Assembly: GCA_963826475.1 (NCBI GenBank)
Contig: CAWGXC010000004.1
Coordinates: 1-64,000, forward strand
From: RHKX01 sp963826475
GTDB taxonomy: Bacteria; Actinomycetota; Thermoleophilia; Solirubrobacterales; 70-9
DNA: 64,000 nucleotides
Direction: 5' to 3'
The number at the start of each line of letters is the position of its first letter. The stretch's first letter is position 1. Below are positions 49,365 to 56,845 of this stretch, piece by piece. A program made the translations under genes and the position numbers. Below the pieces are notes generated by a model. That model saw only the letters and a list, made by a program, of their open reading frames with translations. It was not told the origin of the DNA and did not search any database.

Positions 49365-50219
49365 TCAGCCGGCGTCCGCCACGCGCGGGTCCGGCTCGCC
49401 CTCCGGGCCGCCGGCCAGGGGACGGGTCGCGATCTGCTTGTCGGGAAGGACCTCGTCGCCCGCGAGCAGGGAGGCGATCGCCGCGACGGCGTCGGTGCCC
49501 TCGAGCGGGCCGTAATAGCGCTCGTCGATCGAGGCCATCGGGGCGACGTCGCAGGCGCCCAGGCACTCGAAGCCGCTGACGTAGATCTCACCGCCCTCGG
49601 ACACGGCGCCGCCGTGACCCGCCTCGTGGGGGTCGACGCCGCTGGCGCCGCAGAAGATGTCGAGCAGCTCGTCGCCGCCGTTCATCCAGCAGGAGAGGTT
49701 GGTGCAGACGAGAACGCGGTGGCGCCCCGCCGGCTCGAGGTGGAAGAGATCGTAGAACGACGCGACGGACTCGAGGTAGGCCGCGGTGACGCCCATCACG
49801 GCGGCTCCCTGGCGAATGCCCTCCGGCGTGCACCAGCCGTAGCGCCGCTGAATCGCGAACAGGACCGGAATCGACGCTGAGCGCTTCTGCGGATAGCGGC
49901 CGATGATCTCCTCGAACTCCTCGCGCAGGTCGTCGGGGACGCCGACCTCGTGCAGCTCGGGAACCTGCACCGCGGAGGTCTGGTCGACGCCGGGGTGCGC
50001 TGACCCCTCGGCTGATCCCGATCCCTCCTCGCGCTCGCCGGTCACCTCATCGCCGGCCTGGGCGGCACCGGAGGTGGCGGTCTCGGAATCGGGAACGGGC
50101 GGCTCGCCGGAGCCGCCGCGCGCCTGGTCCCGCTCGGGCTCGTTCGTCTCGGGCTCGCGGTCCGCTTCGTCGCCGCCGCCGGCGTCAGGCCCGGGCGCCT
50201 CTCCCGTTCCCTCGCTCAT
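49365..50219 (-). CDS. nuoE: NADH-quinone oxidoreductase subunit E with a long acidic N-terminal extension
   Basis: 284 residues from ATG 50219, which overlaps the nuoD stop as ATGA. The 2Fe-2S (N1a) thioredoxin-like domain is complete: RYPQKRSASIPVLFAIQRRY, CTNLSC (Cys172, Cys177) and CLGAC (Cys219, Cys223). Residues 2-85 form an unusual Glu/Asp/Gly/Pro-rich disordered extension (GTGEAPGPDAGGGDEADREP and on) absent from typical NuoE. It acts with NuoF and NuoG as the NADH-oxidising module. Confidence 0.93.
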   Translation of the reverse strand: MSEGTGEAPGPDAGGGDEADREPETNEPERDQARGGSGEPPVPDSETATSGAAQAGDEVTGEREEGSGSAEGSAHPGVDQTSAVQVPELHEVGVPDDLREEFEEIIGRYPQKRSASIPVLFAIQRRYGWCTPEGIRQGAAVMGVTAAYLESVASFYDLFHLEPAGRHRVLVCTNLSCWMNGGDELLDIFCGASGVDPHEAGHGGAVSEGGEIYVSGFECLGACDVAPMASIDERYYGPLEGTDAVAAIASLLAGDEVLPDKQIATRPLAGGPEGEPDPRVADAG

Positions 50220-51502
50220 CGGTCGATGCCTCCGAGGATCGGATCGAGCATGGCGAGGTTGGCGATCAGGTCGGCGACGTACTCGCCGACGCACATCTCC
50301 TTGAGCGCCTGCAGGTTGACGAAGGAGGGGTCTCGCATGTGGACGCGAGCCGGCTTCGCTGAGCCGTCGGCGACGACGAAGCAGGCGAGCTCTCCACGCG
50401 GCCCCTCGATCGGGAAGTAGACCTCGCCCGGCGGAACGCGGAAGCCCTCGGTCACGAGCTTGAAGTGATGGATCAGCGCCTCCATCGAGGTGCCGAGCTC
50501 ATGGCGCGGGGGCAGCACCACCTTGCGGTCGTCGGAGATCCATGGGCCCTCCGGCAGACCGTCGAGCGCCTGGGAGATGATCTTCACCGACTCGCGCATC
50601 TCGTTCAGGCGGACCCGGTACCGGTCGTAGTTGTCACCGACCGTCCCGATCGGGACCTGGAACTCGAAGTCCTTGTACGGCAGGTAGTCGGTGACCTTGC
50701 GCAGATCCCAGGGCTCGCCGGCGGCGCGCAGCAGAGGCCCGGTCACCCCCATCTCCTTCAGCCGCTCGCGCGGGACGATGCCGACGTTGCGCGTGCGCTG
50801 CAGGAAGATCTCGTTCTTGTCGAGCAGGGCCGCGTACTGGTCGATCCGCCCCGGCATGTCGTCGCAGAACTCGCGCACCTTCTTGGCGAAGCCGACGGGG
50901 ATGTCCTCGATCACGCCGCCGACCTGGAAGTAGCGGGTGTGCATCCGCTGGCCCGACGACATCTCGAACAGATCGAGGATCTTGTCCCGCTCGCGGAAGC
51001 AGTACCAGAACATCGAGATCGCGCCCAGGTCCAGCGCCGTGGTCCCGAGACCGACCAGATGCGAGTGGATCCGATTCAGCTCCATGTGGAGGACCCGCAG
51101 GTAGGCGGCCCGCGGCGGGATCTCGAGCTCGAGCAGCTTCTCGGTCGCGCCGACGAAGGCCTCCATGTTGAAGAAGTAGGAGAGGTAGTCCATCCGCTCG
51201 ACGAACGGGATCACCTTCCAATAGCTCTTCTGCTCGCACGACTTCTCGATTCCGGTGTGGACGTAGCCCATGACGGGCTTCAGGTCCCGGACGACCTCGC
51301 CCTCGAGGGAGACCAGCAGGCGCAGCACCCCGTGCGTGGCCGGGTGGTGCGGCCCCATGTTGATCGTGAACAGCTCGTCCTCACGCTCCAGCGCCGTCCG
51401 TTCGATCGGCGAGGTGCCGATGACCTGGGCGTCGGTGCGCCCGATGGCGTCGCGCCCCATCTGCTCGGGCGTGCGCTTGGTGTCGGCGTAATGAGTACTC
51501 AT
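50216..51502 (-). CDS. nuoD: NADH-quinone oxidoreductase subunit D
   Basis: 428 residues, ATG start. Motifs of the 49-kDa subunit: NMGPHHPATHGVLRLLVSLE, DLKPVMGYVHTGIEKSCEQK, RMDYLSYFFNMEAF, and the C-terminal PRGELACFVVADGSAKPARV with HMRDPSFVNLQAL. It contributes the quinone-binding pocket next to cluster N2. A stem-loop occupies the 100-base gap to nuoC upstream. Confidence 0.97.
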   Translation of the reverse strand: MSTHYADTKRTPEQMGRDAIGRTDAQVIGTSPIERTALEREDELFTINMGPHHPATHGVLRLLVSLEGEVVRDLKPVMGYVHTGIEKSCEQKSYWKVIPFVERMDYLSYFFNMEAFVGATEKLLELEIPPRAAYLRVLHMELNRIHSHLVGLGTTALDLGAISMFWYCFRERDKILDLFEMSSGQRMHTRYFQVGGVIEDIPVGFAKKVREFCDDMPGRIDQYAALLDKNEIFLQRTRNVGIVPRERLKEMGVTGPLLRAAGEPWDLRKVTDYLPYKDFEFQVPIGTVGDNYDRYRVRLNEMRESVKIISQALDGLPEGPWISDDRKVVLPPRHELGTSMEALIHHFKLVTEGFRVPPGEVYFPIEGPRGELACFVVADGSAKPARVHMRDPSFVNLQALKEMCVGEYVADLIANLAMLDPILGGIDR

Positions 51503-51525
51503 AGATACCTGCGGGCGAGATAACT

Positions 51526-51562
51526 CCGGGGGAATGCTCCGCTTCGCGTCCGCTTCCCCCGG
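51526..51562 (-). promoter_or_regulatory. Stem-loop between nuoC and nuoD
   Basis: CCGGGGGAA (51526-51534) pairs perfectly with TTCCCCCGG (51554-51562) and can extend by two more pairs past a bulged T. It lies in a 100-base gap inside an otherwise overlapping operon. No U tract follows on either strand, so mRNA processing or differential stability is more likely than termination. Confidence 0.55.
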
Positions 51563-51602
51563 GTGGATGTCGTGACGGGACGGGAAATCTTAAGCCGGGT
51601 TC

Positions 51603-52133
51603 TCACTTTGACCAGCCCGGGACTGAATCCTCGGTGTTCGTGAAGATCACCGGATCGCCGCCCACCGGGAAGTCGCGGCGCTGCGGCCAGCCGATGTAGT
51701 CCTCGGGCATCAGGATCCTGCGCAGGTCGGGATGACCGCGGAAGAGGATCCCGAAGAAGTCGTAGACCTCGCGCTCCTGGAACTCCGCCGTCGGGAACAT
51801 GTCGACGATCGAATCGATCTCGGGCAGGGCGTCGTCACCGACGTCCGGGACCAGCGCTTTGACGCGGAGCCGCTCGACCCGGTTCATGTTCAGCAGCTCG
51901 TAGTGGACGGCGAAGCGCGGCTCGGCCGGCAGGTAATCGGCGGCGTGCACGCTCGAGAGGAAGTGGTACTCGTGCCCCGGAGCCTCCTTGAGGTAGCCGA
52001 GGACGTCGCGAACCCGGTCGGGGTCGACCATCAACGCCGCCTGCTGATGATCGAAGGAGGTGCCGACCACGGCGCCGTCGTGGCGGGTGTTCACCTCGTG
52101 GGCGATCAGCTCCAGGCCGGGCGCGTCGGGCAT
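51603..52133 (-). CDS. nuoC: NADH-quinone oxidoreductase subunit C
   Basis: 176 residues, ATG start overlapping the nuoB stop by one base (TGATG). The 30-kDa subunit signature is clear: YHFLSSVHAADY, DMFPTAEFQEREVYDFFGI, FRGHPDLRRILMPEDYIGWP and RRDFPVGGDP. Part of the peripheral arm, unfused to NuoD. Normal length. Confidence 0.96.
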   Translation of the reverse strand: MPDAPGLELIAHEVNTRHDGAVVGTSFDHQQAALMVDPDRVRDVLGYLKEAPGHEYHFLSSVHAADYLPAEPRFAVHYELLNMNRVERLRVKALVPDVGDDALPEIDSIVDMFPTAEFQEREVYDFFGILFRGHPDLRRILMPEDYIGWPQRRDFPVGGDPVIFTNTEDSVPGWSK

Positions 52134-53017
52134 CAGACGTTCGCGTCCTTCCCCATCACGTCCTCCGGAGAGCCCGGCCCGGGGGGATCGCGATCGTCGT
52201 CATCGGGGTTGTAGGCGTCGGTTGCCTCGTGGCCGGTCAACTCCGGGTGGATGAGCCGGGCGGCCCGCTCCGGGGCGGTTCCGTTCGCGACGCTGTCGTG
52301 GACCCCGCCGCCCCCCGCAAGCATGCCGTCGGCGGGGGAGGTGCCGGAGCGCTCGACCGGGATGGCGCCCGCCTTCCAACGGCGCTCGTCCTCCTCCGTG
52401 CCGTGGGCGGCGTAGCGGTCGCGCCAACCGAGGTCGGGGTCGCCCATGATCTTGCGCTGCAGCTTGAGAACCGCGTACATCAGGGACTCCGGGCGCGGGG
52501 GGCAGCCGGGAATGTGGATGTCGACGGGGAGGAACTTGTCCGCTCCCTGGACGACGGCGTAGTTGGCGAACATCCCGCCCGAGGATGAGCACGCTCCCAT
52601 CGAGATGACCCACTTCGGCTCGAGCATCTGGTCGTAGATCCGCCGGATGACCGGCACCATCTTGATCGACACTCGACCCGAGAGGATCAGCATGTCGGCC
52701 TGGCGGGGGGACGCGCGGAACACCTCGGCGCCGTAGCGGGCGGAGTCGTAGCGGGCGGAGACCATCGACATCATCTCGATGGCGCAGCAGGCAAGGCCGA
52801 ACGTCGCCGGCCACATCGCGTTGCCGCGGGCCCAGTTCTGCGCTTTCTCAAGCGTCGTCAAGCCCACGCGCGACTCCACGTACTCGGTGAGGTCAGTGCC
52901 CTCGAGGTCGCCGCGCAGCATGTCGCGGGCCTTCATCTGACGAACGCGCAGCTCATCCGGGCTCTTCGGCTGATCGAGCGGGCTGAGCCCGCGCAGCTTG
53001 GTGCGCTCTATCTCCAA
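52133..53017 (-). CDS. nuoB: NADH-quinone oxidoreductase subunit B with a long C-terminal extension
   Basis: 294 residues from TTG 53017, overlapping the nuoA end by ten bases; ATG 52936 is an alternative giving 267 residues. Cluster N2 ligands are present: ACC (Cys77, Cys78) in FGLACCAIEMM, Cys143 in GACSSSGGMFANY and Cys172 in IPGCPPRPESLM. Typical NuoB ends soon after residue 195; here about 100 further residues follow, rich in Gly, Ala, Asp and Pro and ending DRDPPGPGSPEDVMGKDANV. N2 passes electrons to quinone. Confidence 0.94.
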   Translation of the reverse strand: MEIERTKLRGLSPLDQPKSPDELRVRQMKARDMLRGDLEGTDLTEYVESRVGLTTLEKAQNWARGNAMWPATFGLACCAIEMMSMVSARYDSARYGAEVFRASPRQADMLILSGRVSIKMVPVIRRIYDQMLEPKWVISMGACSSSGGMFANYAVVQGADKFLPVDIHIPGCPPRPESLMYAVLKLQRKIMGDPDLGWRDRYAAHGTEEDERRWKAGAIPVERSGTSPADGMLAGGGGVHDSVANGTAPERAARLIHPELTGHEATDAYNPDDDDRDPPGPGSPEDVMGKDANV

Positions 53018-53367
53018 TTGAGAGCTCCACGACGCCAGACGTAGACGAGCCCGACGAACAGCAAGGTGACGAAGAGGATGATCTCGCTGAGCACGAAGAC
53101 GCTGTCGGCGTCCTTGAGCAGAACGCCCACGGGGTAGAGGAAGACGACCTCGATGTCGAACAGGATGAAGAGCATCGCGATCATGTAGAAGCTGATTCCG
53201 AAGCGGAACGTCTTCGAGACCTCCGAGGGAAGGCCGCACTCGTACGGCTCGCTCTTGACACGGCTCGGCTTCTTCGGGCCGAGGACCGTGTTCAGCCAGG
53301 AGAAGACGCCGCCGACGGTCATGCCGAGCGCTGCAAAGACGATCACCGGGAGGTAGCTCTGTAACAA
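53008..53367 (-). CDS. nuoA: NADH-quinone oxidoreductase subunit A
   Basis: 119 residues, TTG start preceded by GAAGGA. Three helices with the signature YECGLPSEVSKTFRFGISFY, FILFDIEVVFLYP and the final LFVGLVYVWRRGALNW. First gene of the nuoA-I unit. Confidence 0.97.
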   Translation of the reverse strand: MLQSYLPVIVFAALGMTVGGVFSWLNTVLGPKKPSRVKSEPYECGLPSEVSKTFRFGISFYMIAMLFILFDIEVVFLYPVGVLLKDADSVFVLSEIILFVTLLFVGLVYVWRRGALNWR

Positions 53368-53405
53368 GGTGGTTCCTTCGATTCGCGGCGTCCTGGGCGG
53401 CCAAA

Positions 53406-53411
53406 TCTATA
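53406..53411 (-). promoter_or_regulatory. Candidate -10 box for the nuoA-I operon
   Basis: TATAGA on the minus strand, about 39 bases before the nuoA start, in a 115-base divergent gap. No convincing -35 box is seen at the expected spacing, so this is tentative. Confidence 0.3.
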
Positions 53412-53482
53412 GGTAGGCGCGGCTCGGGTCCCAGATTCCCTCCGGAGCGCGAAGCTCGTTGCTGCTATCAACCCGCCTCGAA

Positions 53483-53917
53483 ATGCTGACCGTCCACCTG
53501 ATCTGCGGGATCGCGGTCCTGACCGCGAATCTCACCGCGGGCACCTGGGGAGCCGCCGCGTGGTACCTCCGCTTCCCGTCCGTCGGCTTCTGGTACGCGC
53601 TCCGGATCGCCCAGGTATCCGTCGTCGCCCAGGTCGCGCTCGGCGGAATCCTGCTGCTCGAGGGTCGTGAGGCCGTCGACGGCCTCCATTACGTCTACGG
53701 GGTTCTCCCGATCCTCGTCACCCTGCTCGCGGAGGGGGCGCGGATCGCCGCCTCCGAGCACGAGCTCGAGGGACTCGACTTCGACGCTCTCCCCATCGAT
53801 CGTCAGCGTGCTGTGGCGGTGGCGATCAGTCGCCGGGAGACGGGAATCATGGCCGTCTCGGCTCTGGTGATCGTCGGCCTGGCGTTGCGGGCCGCGTTCA
53901 CCAGCCCGCTCTCTTAA
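53483..53917 (+). CDS. Four-helix membrane protein of unknown function
   Basis: 144 residues from ATG 53483; TTG 53459 would add eight residues. Four hydrophobic helices (HLICGIAVLTANLTAGTWGA, YALRIAQVSVVAQVALGGIL, YVYGVLPILVTLLAEGARIA, MAVSALVIVGLALRAAF). It resembles small actinobacterial membrane proteins near respiratory genes, but no function is known. Divergent from nuoA and overlapping the facing flavin reductase gene by 20 bases at the 3' ends. Confidence 0.65.
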   Translation: MLTVHLICGIAVLTANLTAGTWGAAAWYLRFPSVGFWYALRIAQVSVVAQVALGGILLLEGREAVDGLHYVYGVLPILVTLLAEGARIAASEHELEGLDFDALPIDRQRAVAVAISRRETGIMAVSALVIVGLALRAAFTSPLS

Positions 53918-54416
53918 AGGGTCGGTACGACCCCTCGTGGAACAGCAGCGGATCGCCATCCCGCTCCTCCACGCTCAGCACCTCGCCGGTGACGATCACG
54001 TGGTCCCCGCCGGAGATCACGTCGCGCAACTCGCAGCCGATCGTGACGATCGCGTCGTCGAGCGCCGGGATGCCGTGGGACTCGCTCCAGCCGACCCCGA
54101 TCCACTTCTCCGCGGTCGGGACCTTGCGTCCGAAGGCCCTCGCGATCTCGGCCGCGTCCGCCGCAAGCACGTTGACGCCGAATCGACCGGCCGCCTCGAC
54201 CGCCCTCAGGGTCCGAGCACCGCGATCGACGCAGACCAGCATCAGCGGGGGATCCAGCGAAAGCGAGGTCACGGCGTTCGCGGCGAGGCCCGCCGGACCG
54301 CCCTCCGTGAGGGCTGTGATGACCGTCACCCCGGTCGGAAACCGCGACATCGCCGAGCGCAACCGATCGGGTGCGATTGGGCTCGAGTCGGCCGAGGCTG
54401 GGTCCGTGGGTGCCAT
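53898..54416 (-). CDS. Flavin reductase family protein
   Basis: 172 residues from ATG 54416. Flavin reductase-like FMN-binding split-barrel: RLRSAMSRFPTGVTVITALT, GLAANAVTSLSLDPPLMLVC (FMN phosphate region), RFGVNVLAADAAEIARAFG and the closing DPLLFHEGSYRPF. It should reduce FMN or FAD with NAD(P)H, often to feed a two-component monooxygenase; no such partner is adjacent. Divergent from the cytochrome c gene across only about 31 bases, so the two promoters overlap. Confidence 0.85.
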   Translation of the reverse strand: MAPTDPASADSSPIAPDRLRSAMSRFPTGVTVITALTEGGPAGLAANAVTSLSLDPPLMLVCVDRGARTLRAVEAAGRFGVNVLAADAAEIARAFGRKVPTAEKWIGVGWSESHGIPALDDAIVTIGCELRDVISGGDHVIVTGEVLSVEERDGDPLLFHEGSYRPFKRAGW

Positions 54417-54432
54417 TGGGTTCGGTGAAAAG

Positions 54433-54438
54433 TATGAT
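54433..54438 (+). promoter_or_regulatory. Candidate -10 box (TATGAT) for the cytochrome c gene
   Basis: TATGAT lies ten bases before GTG 54448, so the transcript would be nearly leaderless. The -35 region falls inside the start of the divergent flavin reductase gene and no clear match to the consensus is seen. Confidence 0.4.
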
Positions 54439-54447
54439 GCCGCCCGC

Positions 54448-55047
54448 GTGCGCACTCGCCTCTTCCCCATCGCCTTGGTCCTCTGCGCGCTCCTGCTCGC
54501 CGCCTGCGGCAGCGAAGGAGTGTCGGTCTCCCCTTCCTCGGACCTGACCGCCAGCGAGGGCGCTGACATCTTCGCCACCCACTGCGCCGGCTGTCACACG
54601 ATCAGCGGCGCCGGCACCGAGGGCTCCGGAAACCGCGCCCTCCGAACGCAGGGACCGAACTTCGATGAGCGCACCGAGAGCTACGACGAGGCCCTCTTCG
54701 CGATCCGCAACGGCGGGTTCTCCGGGGCGATCATGCCGCAGAACATCGTCGTCGGTGACGACGCGACCAAGGTCGCCGAGTTCCTCGCCAAGTACTCGGG
54801 TACCCAGGTCGACGAGTCGCCGCGGCCGACGGCCTCCGCCTCGAGCGAGACCGGCGAGGCGAACGCCTCACCGAACGAGGTGGCCGGCGCTCAGAACCAG
54901 AGCGATACGAGCGCCGGCAACAAGCAGGGACAGGGCTCCGGCGCGTCCACCGGCGGTGGGGACGGCTCTGCCGCGCCTCAGGGCACCTCGGGCAACGGCG
55001 GCAAGAAGGCCGGCGGCTCCAAGGGCCAGGCCAACGGCGGGAAGTAA
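54448..55047 (+). CDS. Monohaem cytochrome c lipoprotein with a low-complexity tail
   Basis: 199 residues from GTG 54448. A lipoprotein signal ends in LLLAAC (Cys20). A small class I cytochrome c domain follows with CAGCH (Cys46, Cys49, His50) and a likely Met axial ligand in GAIMPQN (Met96). From about residue 120 the protein is a disordered Ser/Gly/Gln/Lys tail (GNKQGQGSGASTGGGDGSA), possibly a cell-wall spacer. It should shuttle electrons on the outer face of the membrane. Its TAA stop is in the same frame as serS, which begins three bases later. Confidence 0.88.
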   Translation: MRTRLFPIALVLCALLLAACGSEGVSVSPSSDLTASEGADIFATHCAGCHTISGAGTEGSGNRALRTQGPNFDERTESYDEALFAIRNGGFSGAIMPQNIVVGDDATKVAEFLAKYSGTQVDESPRPTASASSETGEANASPNEVAGAQNQSDTSAGNKQGQGSGASTGGGDGSAAPQGTSGNGGKKAGGSKGQANGGK

Positions 55048-55050
55048 CCC

Positions 55051-56316
55051 CTGCTGGACCTCCGGCGTATCCGCGAGGACCCGGCGCCCGCTCGCGCCGC
55101 GCTCGCCCGGGTAGGCGCCGCCGAGGACCTCGACCGGCTCCTCGACCTCGATGCCCGGCGTCGCGAGTTGCTGCCCGAGGTGGAGGGCCTGCGGGCGGAG
55201 CGCAACGTCGCCTCCGAAGCCATCGGCGCGGCAAAGCGTGACGGTGGGGATGCCGGCGAGGCCATCGCCGCGATGCGAGATGTCTCGGCGCGGATCAAGG
55301 AGCTCGAGGCCGAGCTCGCCGCCGTGGTCGGCGAACGTGACGAGCTCGCCGCAAGGATCCCGAACCCCCCCGATCCCGGCGCTCCCGACGGCGACACCGA
55401 CGAGGACGCCGTCGTCCTGCGCGAGGTCGGGGAGCGCCCCTCCTTCGACTTCGAGGCCCGCGATCATCTGGACCTCGGCCGGGCGCTCGGGCTGATCGAG
55501 ACCGAGAAGGCCGCCGCGACCTCCGGATCGAGGTTCGCCTACCTGATGGGTGATCTCGTTCTCGTCCAGATGGCGCTCGTCCGCCTCGCTGTCGAAATGG
55601 TCGGCGCCGAGGGCTTCGTGCCGGTCGTGCCGCCCGTCCTCGTGCGCGAGGAGGCGCTCTACGGGACCGGCTTCTTCCCCGGCGAGCGGGAGATGATCTA
55701 CGAGGTCGAAAAGGACGAGCTGTTCCTCGTCGGCACCTCCGAGGTGGCCCTGGCCTCCCTGCACGCCGACGAGATCCTCGACGGTGAGTCACTGCCCCGG
55801 CGCTACGCCGGGATCTCGACCTGCTTCCGCCGTGAGGCCGGCGCCGCCGGCAAGGACACGCGCGGGATCTTCCGCGTCCACCAGTTCGACAAGGTCGAGA
55901 TGTTCTCGTTCGTCGAGCCCTCGATGGCCACGGAAGAGCACGATCGGCTGCTCGCGACGGAGGAGAGCATCCTCGGCGCCCTCGAGATCCCCTACCGCGT
56001 GGTCGACATCCCCGTCGGCGACCTCGGCGCCCCGGCCGCTCGGAAGTTCGACTGCGAGGCCTGGATCCCGAGCCAGGAGCGCTACCGGGAGCTCACCTCG
56101 ACCTCGAACACCACCGACTATCAGGCTCGCCGACTCGGCTGCCGCTACCGGCCCGGCGGGACCGGCTCACCCGAGCACGTGCATACCCTGAACGGCACCG
56201 CGGTGGCCGTCGGCCGCACGCTGATCGCGATCATCGAGAACCGCCAGGAGGCCGACGGCTCGGTCTCGATGCCGCAGGCGCTGGTGGATCGAGGGGCGCC
56301 GGCGAAGCTGGGGTAG
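55051..56316 (+). CDS. serS: Seryl-tRNA synthetase with an apparent CTG start
   Basis: 421 residues if started at CTG 55051. The N-terminal coiled-coil arm is encoded from there (LDLRRIREDPAPARAALARV, RLLDLDARRRELLPEVEGLR), which matches SerRS, but there is no ATG, GTG or TTG between the preceding in-frame TAA (55045) and TTG 55168. A start at 55168 would delete 39 residues of a conserved arm. Class II motifs are intact: motif 2 STCFRREAGAAGKDTRGIFR and VHQFDKVEMF, motif 3 LNGTAVAVGRTLIAIIENRQ. It charges tRNA-Ser. A possible GGGAAG ribosome site lies eight bases before CTG. Confidence 0.93.
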   Translation: MLDLRRIREDPAPARAALARVGAAEDLDRLLDLDARRRELLPEVEGLRAERNVASEAIGAAKRDGGDAGEAIAAMRDVSARIKELEAELAAVVGERDELAARIPNPPDPGAPDGDTDEDAVVLREVGERPSFDFEARDHLDLGRALGLIETEKAAATSGSRFAYLMGDLVLVQMALVRLAVEMVGAEGFVPVVPPVLVREEALYGTGFFPGEREMIYEVEKDELFLVGTSEVALASLHADEILDGESLPRRYAGISTCFRREAGAAGKDTRGIFRVHQFDKVEMFSFVEPSMATEEHDRLLATEESILGALEIPYRVVDIPVGDLGAPAARKFDCEAWIPSQERYRELTSTSNTTDYQARRLGCRYRPGGTGSPEHVHTLNGTAVAVGRTLIAIIENRQEADGSVSMPQALVDRGAPAKLG

Positions 56317-56333
56317 GGCGGGGTAGAGACTCG

Positions 56334-56374
56334 AGGGTCGAGTTTGGGTCGGATACCGACCTGAACTCGACCTT
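56334..56374. terminator. Nested palindrome in a convergent junction (copy 2 of the repeat family)
   Basis: Outer arms AGGGTCGAGTT (56334-56344) and AACTCGACCTT (56364-56374) pair with one G-U wobble; inner stem GGTCGG/CCGACC around ATA (56347-56361). It lies between serS and msrB, which converge. Homologous to 43608-43648, differing by a compensatory G-C to T-A change in the outer stem. Confidence 0.65.
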
Positions 56375-56381
56375 GGATCCG

Positions 56382-56786
56382 CTACGGGCCCTCGCCCTCC
56401 GGCGCCAGCTCGAGTGAGGCCGAGTTGATGCAGAACCGCTGGCCCGTCGGGGCGGGGCCGTCCTCGAAGACGTGACCGAGGTGAGCTCCGCAGCGGGCGC
56501 AGAGAACCTCGGTGCGGCGCATGAAGAGGCTGTTGTCGGCCTTGGTTTCGACGGCGTCGTTCTCGGCGGGCTCGAAGAAGCTGGGCCAGCCGGTGCCCGA
56601 GTCGAACTTGGTGCCGGAGCTGAAGAGCTCGTTGCCGCACGCGGCGCAGCAGTAGGTCCCGTCGTCTTTGGTGTCGACGTACTTGCCGGTGAAGGGCGCC
56701 TCGGTCCCCTTCTTGCGCATGATCTCGTACTGCTCGGGAGTCAGCTCATCGCGCCACTCCTGGTCGGTCTTTTCGATCTTCTGCAT
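56382..56786 (-). CDS. msrB: Peptide-methionine (R)-S-oxide reductase
   Basis: 134 residues from ATG 56786, preceded by AGGAGA. It repairs methionine-R-sulfoxide. Zinc ligands CCAACGNELF and CARCGAHLGHVF, the substrate motif SGTGWPSFFEPA and the catalytic Cys in GQRFCINSASLEL are all present. Length is normal for a single-domain MsrB. Converges with serS across a palindromic element and is divergent from the thioesterase-like gene. Confidence 0.96.
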   Translation of the reverse strand: MQKIEKTDQEWRDELTPEQYEIMRKKGTEAPFTGKYVDTKDDGTYCCAACGNELFSSGTKFDSGTGWPSFFEPAENDAVETKADNSLFMRRTEVLCARCGAHLGHVFEDGPAPTGQRFCINSASLELAPEGEGP

Positions 56787-56845
56787 GATGTTCTCCTGCT
56801 CTGGAGCTCGTCGAGTTTTCGCTCGAACGAGGATACTCACGGCTC

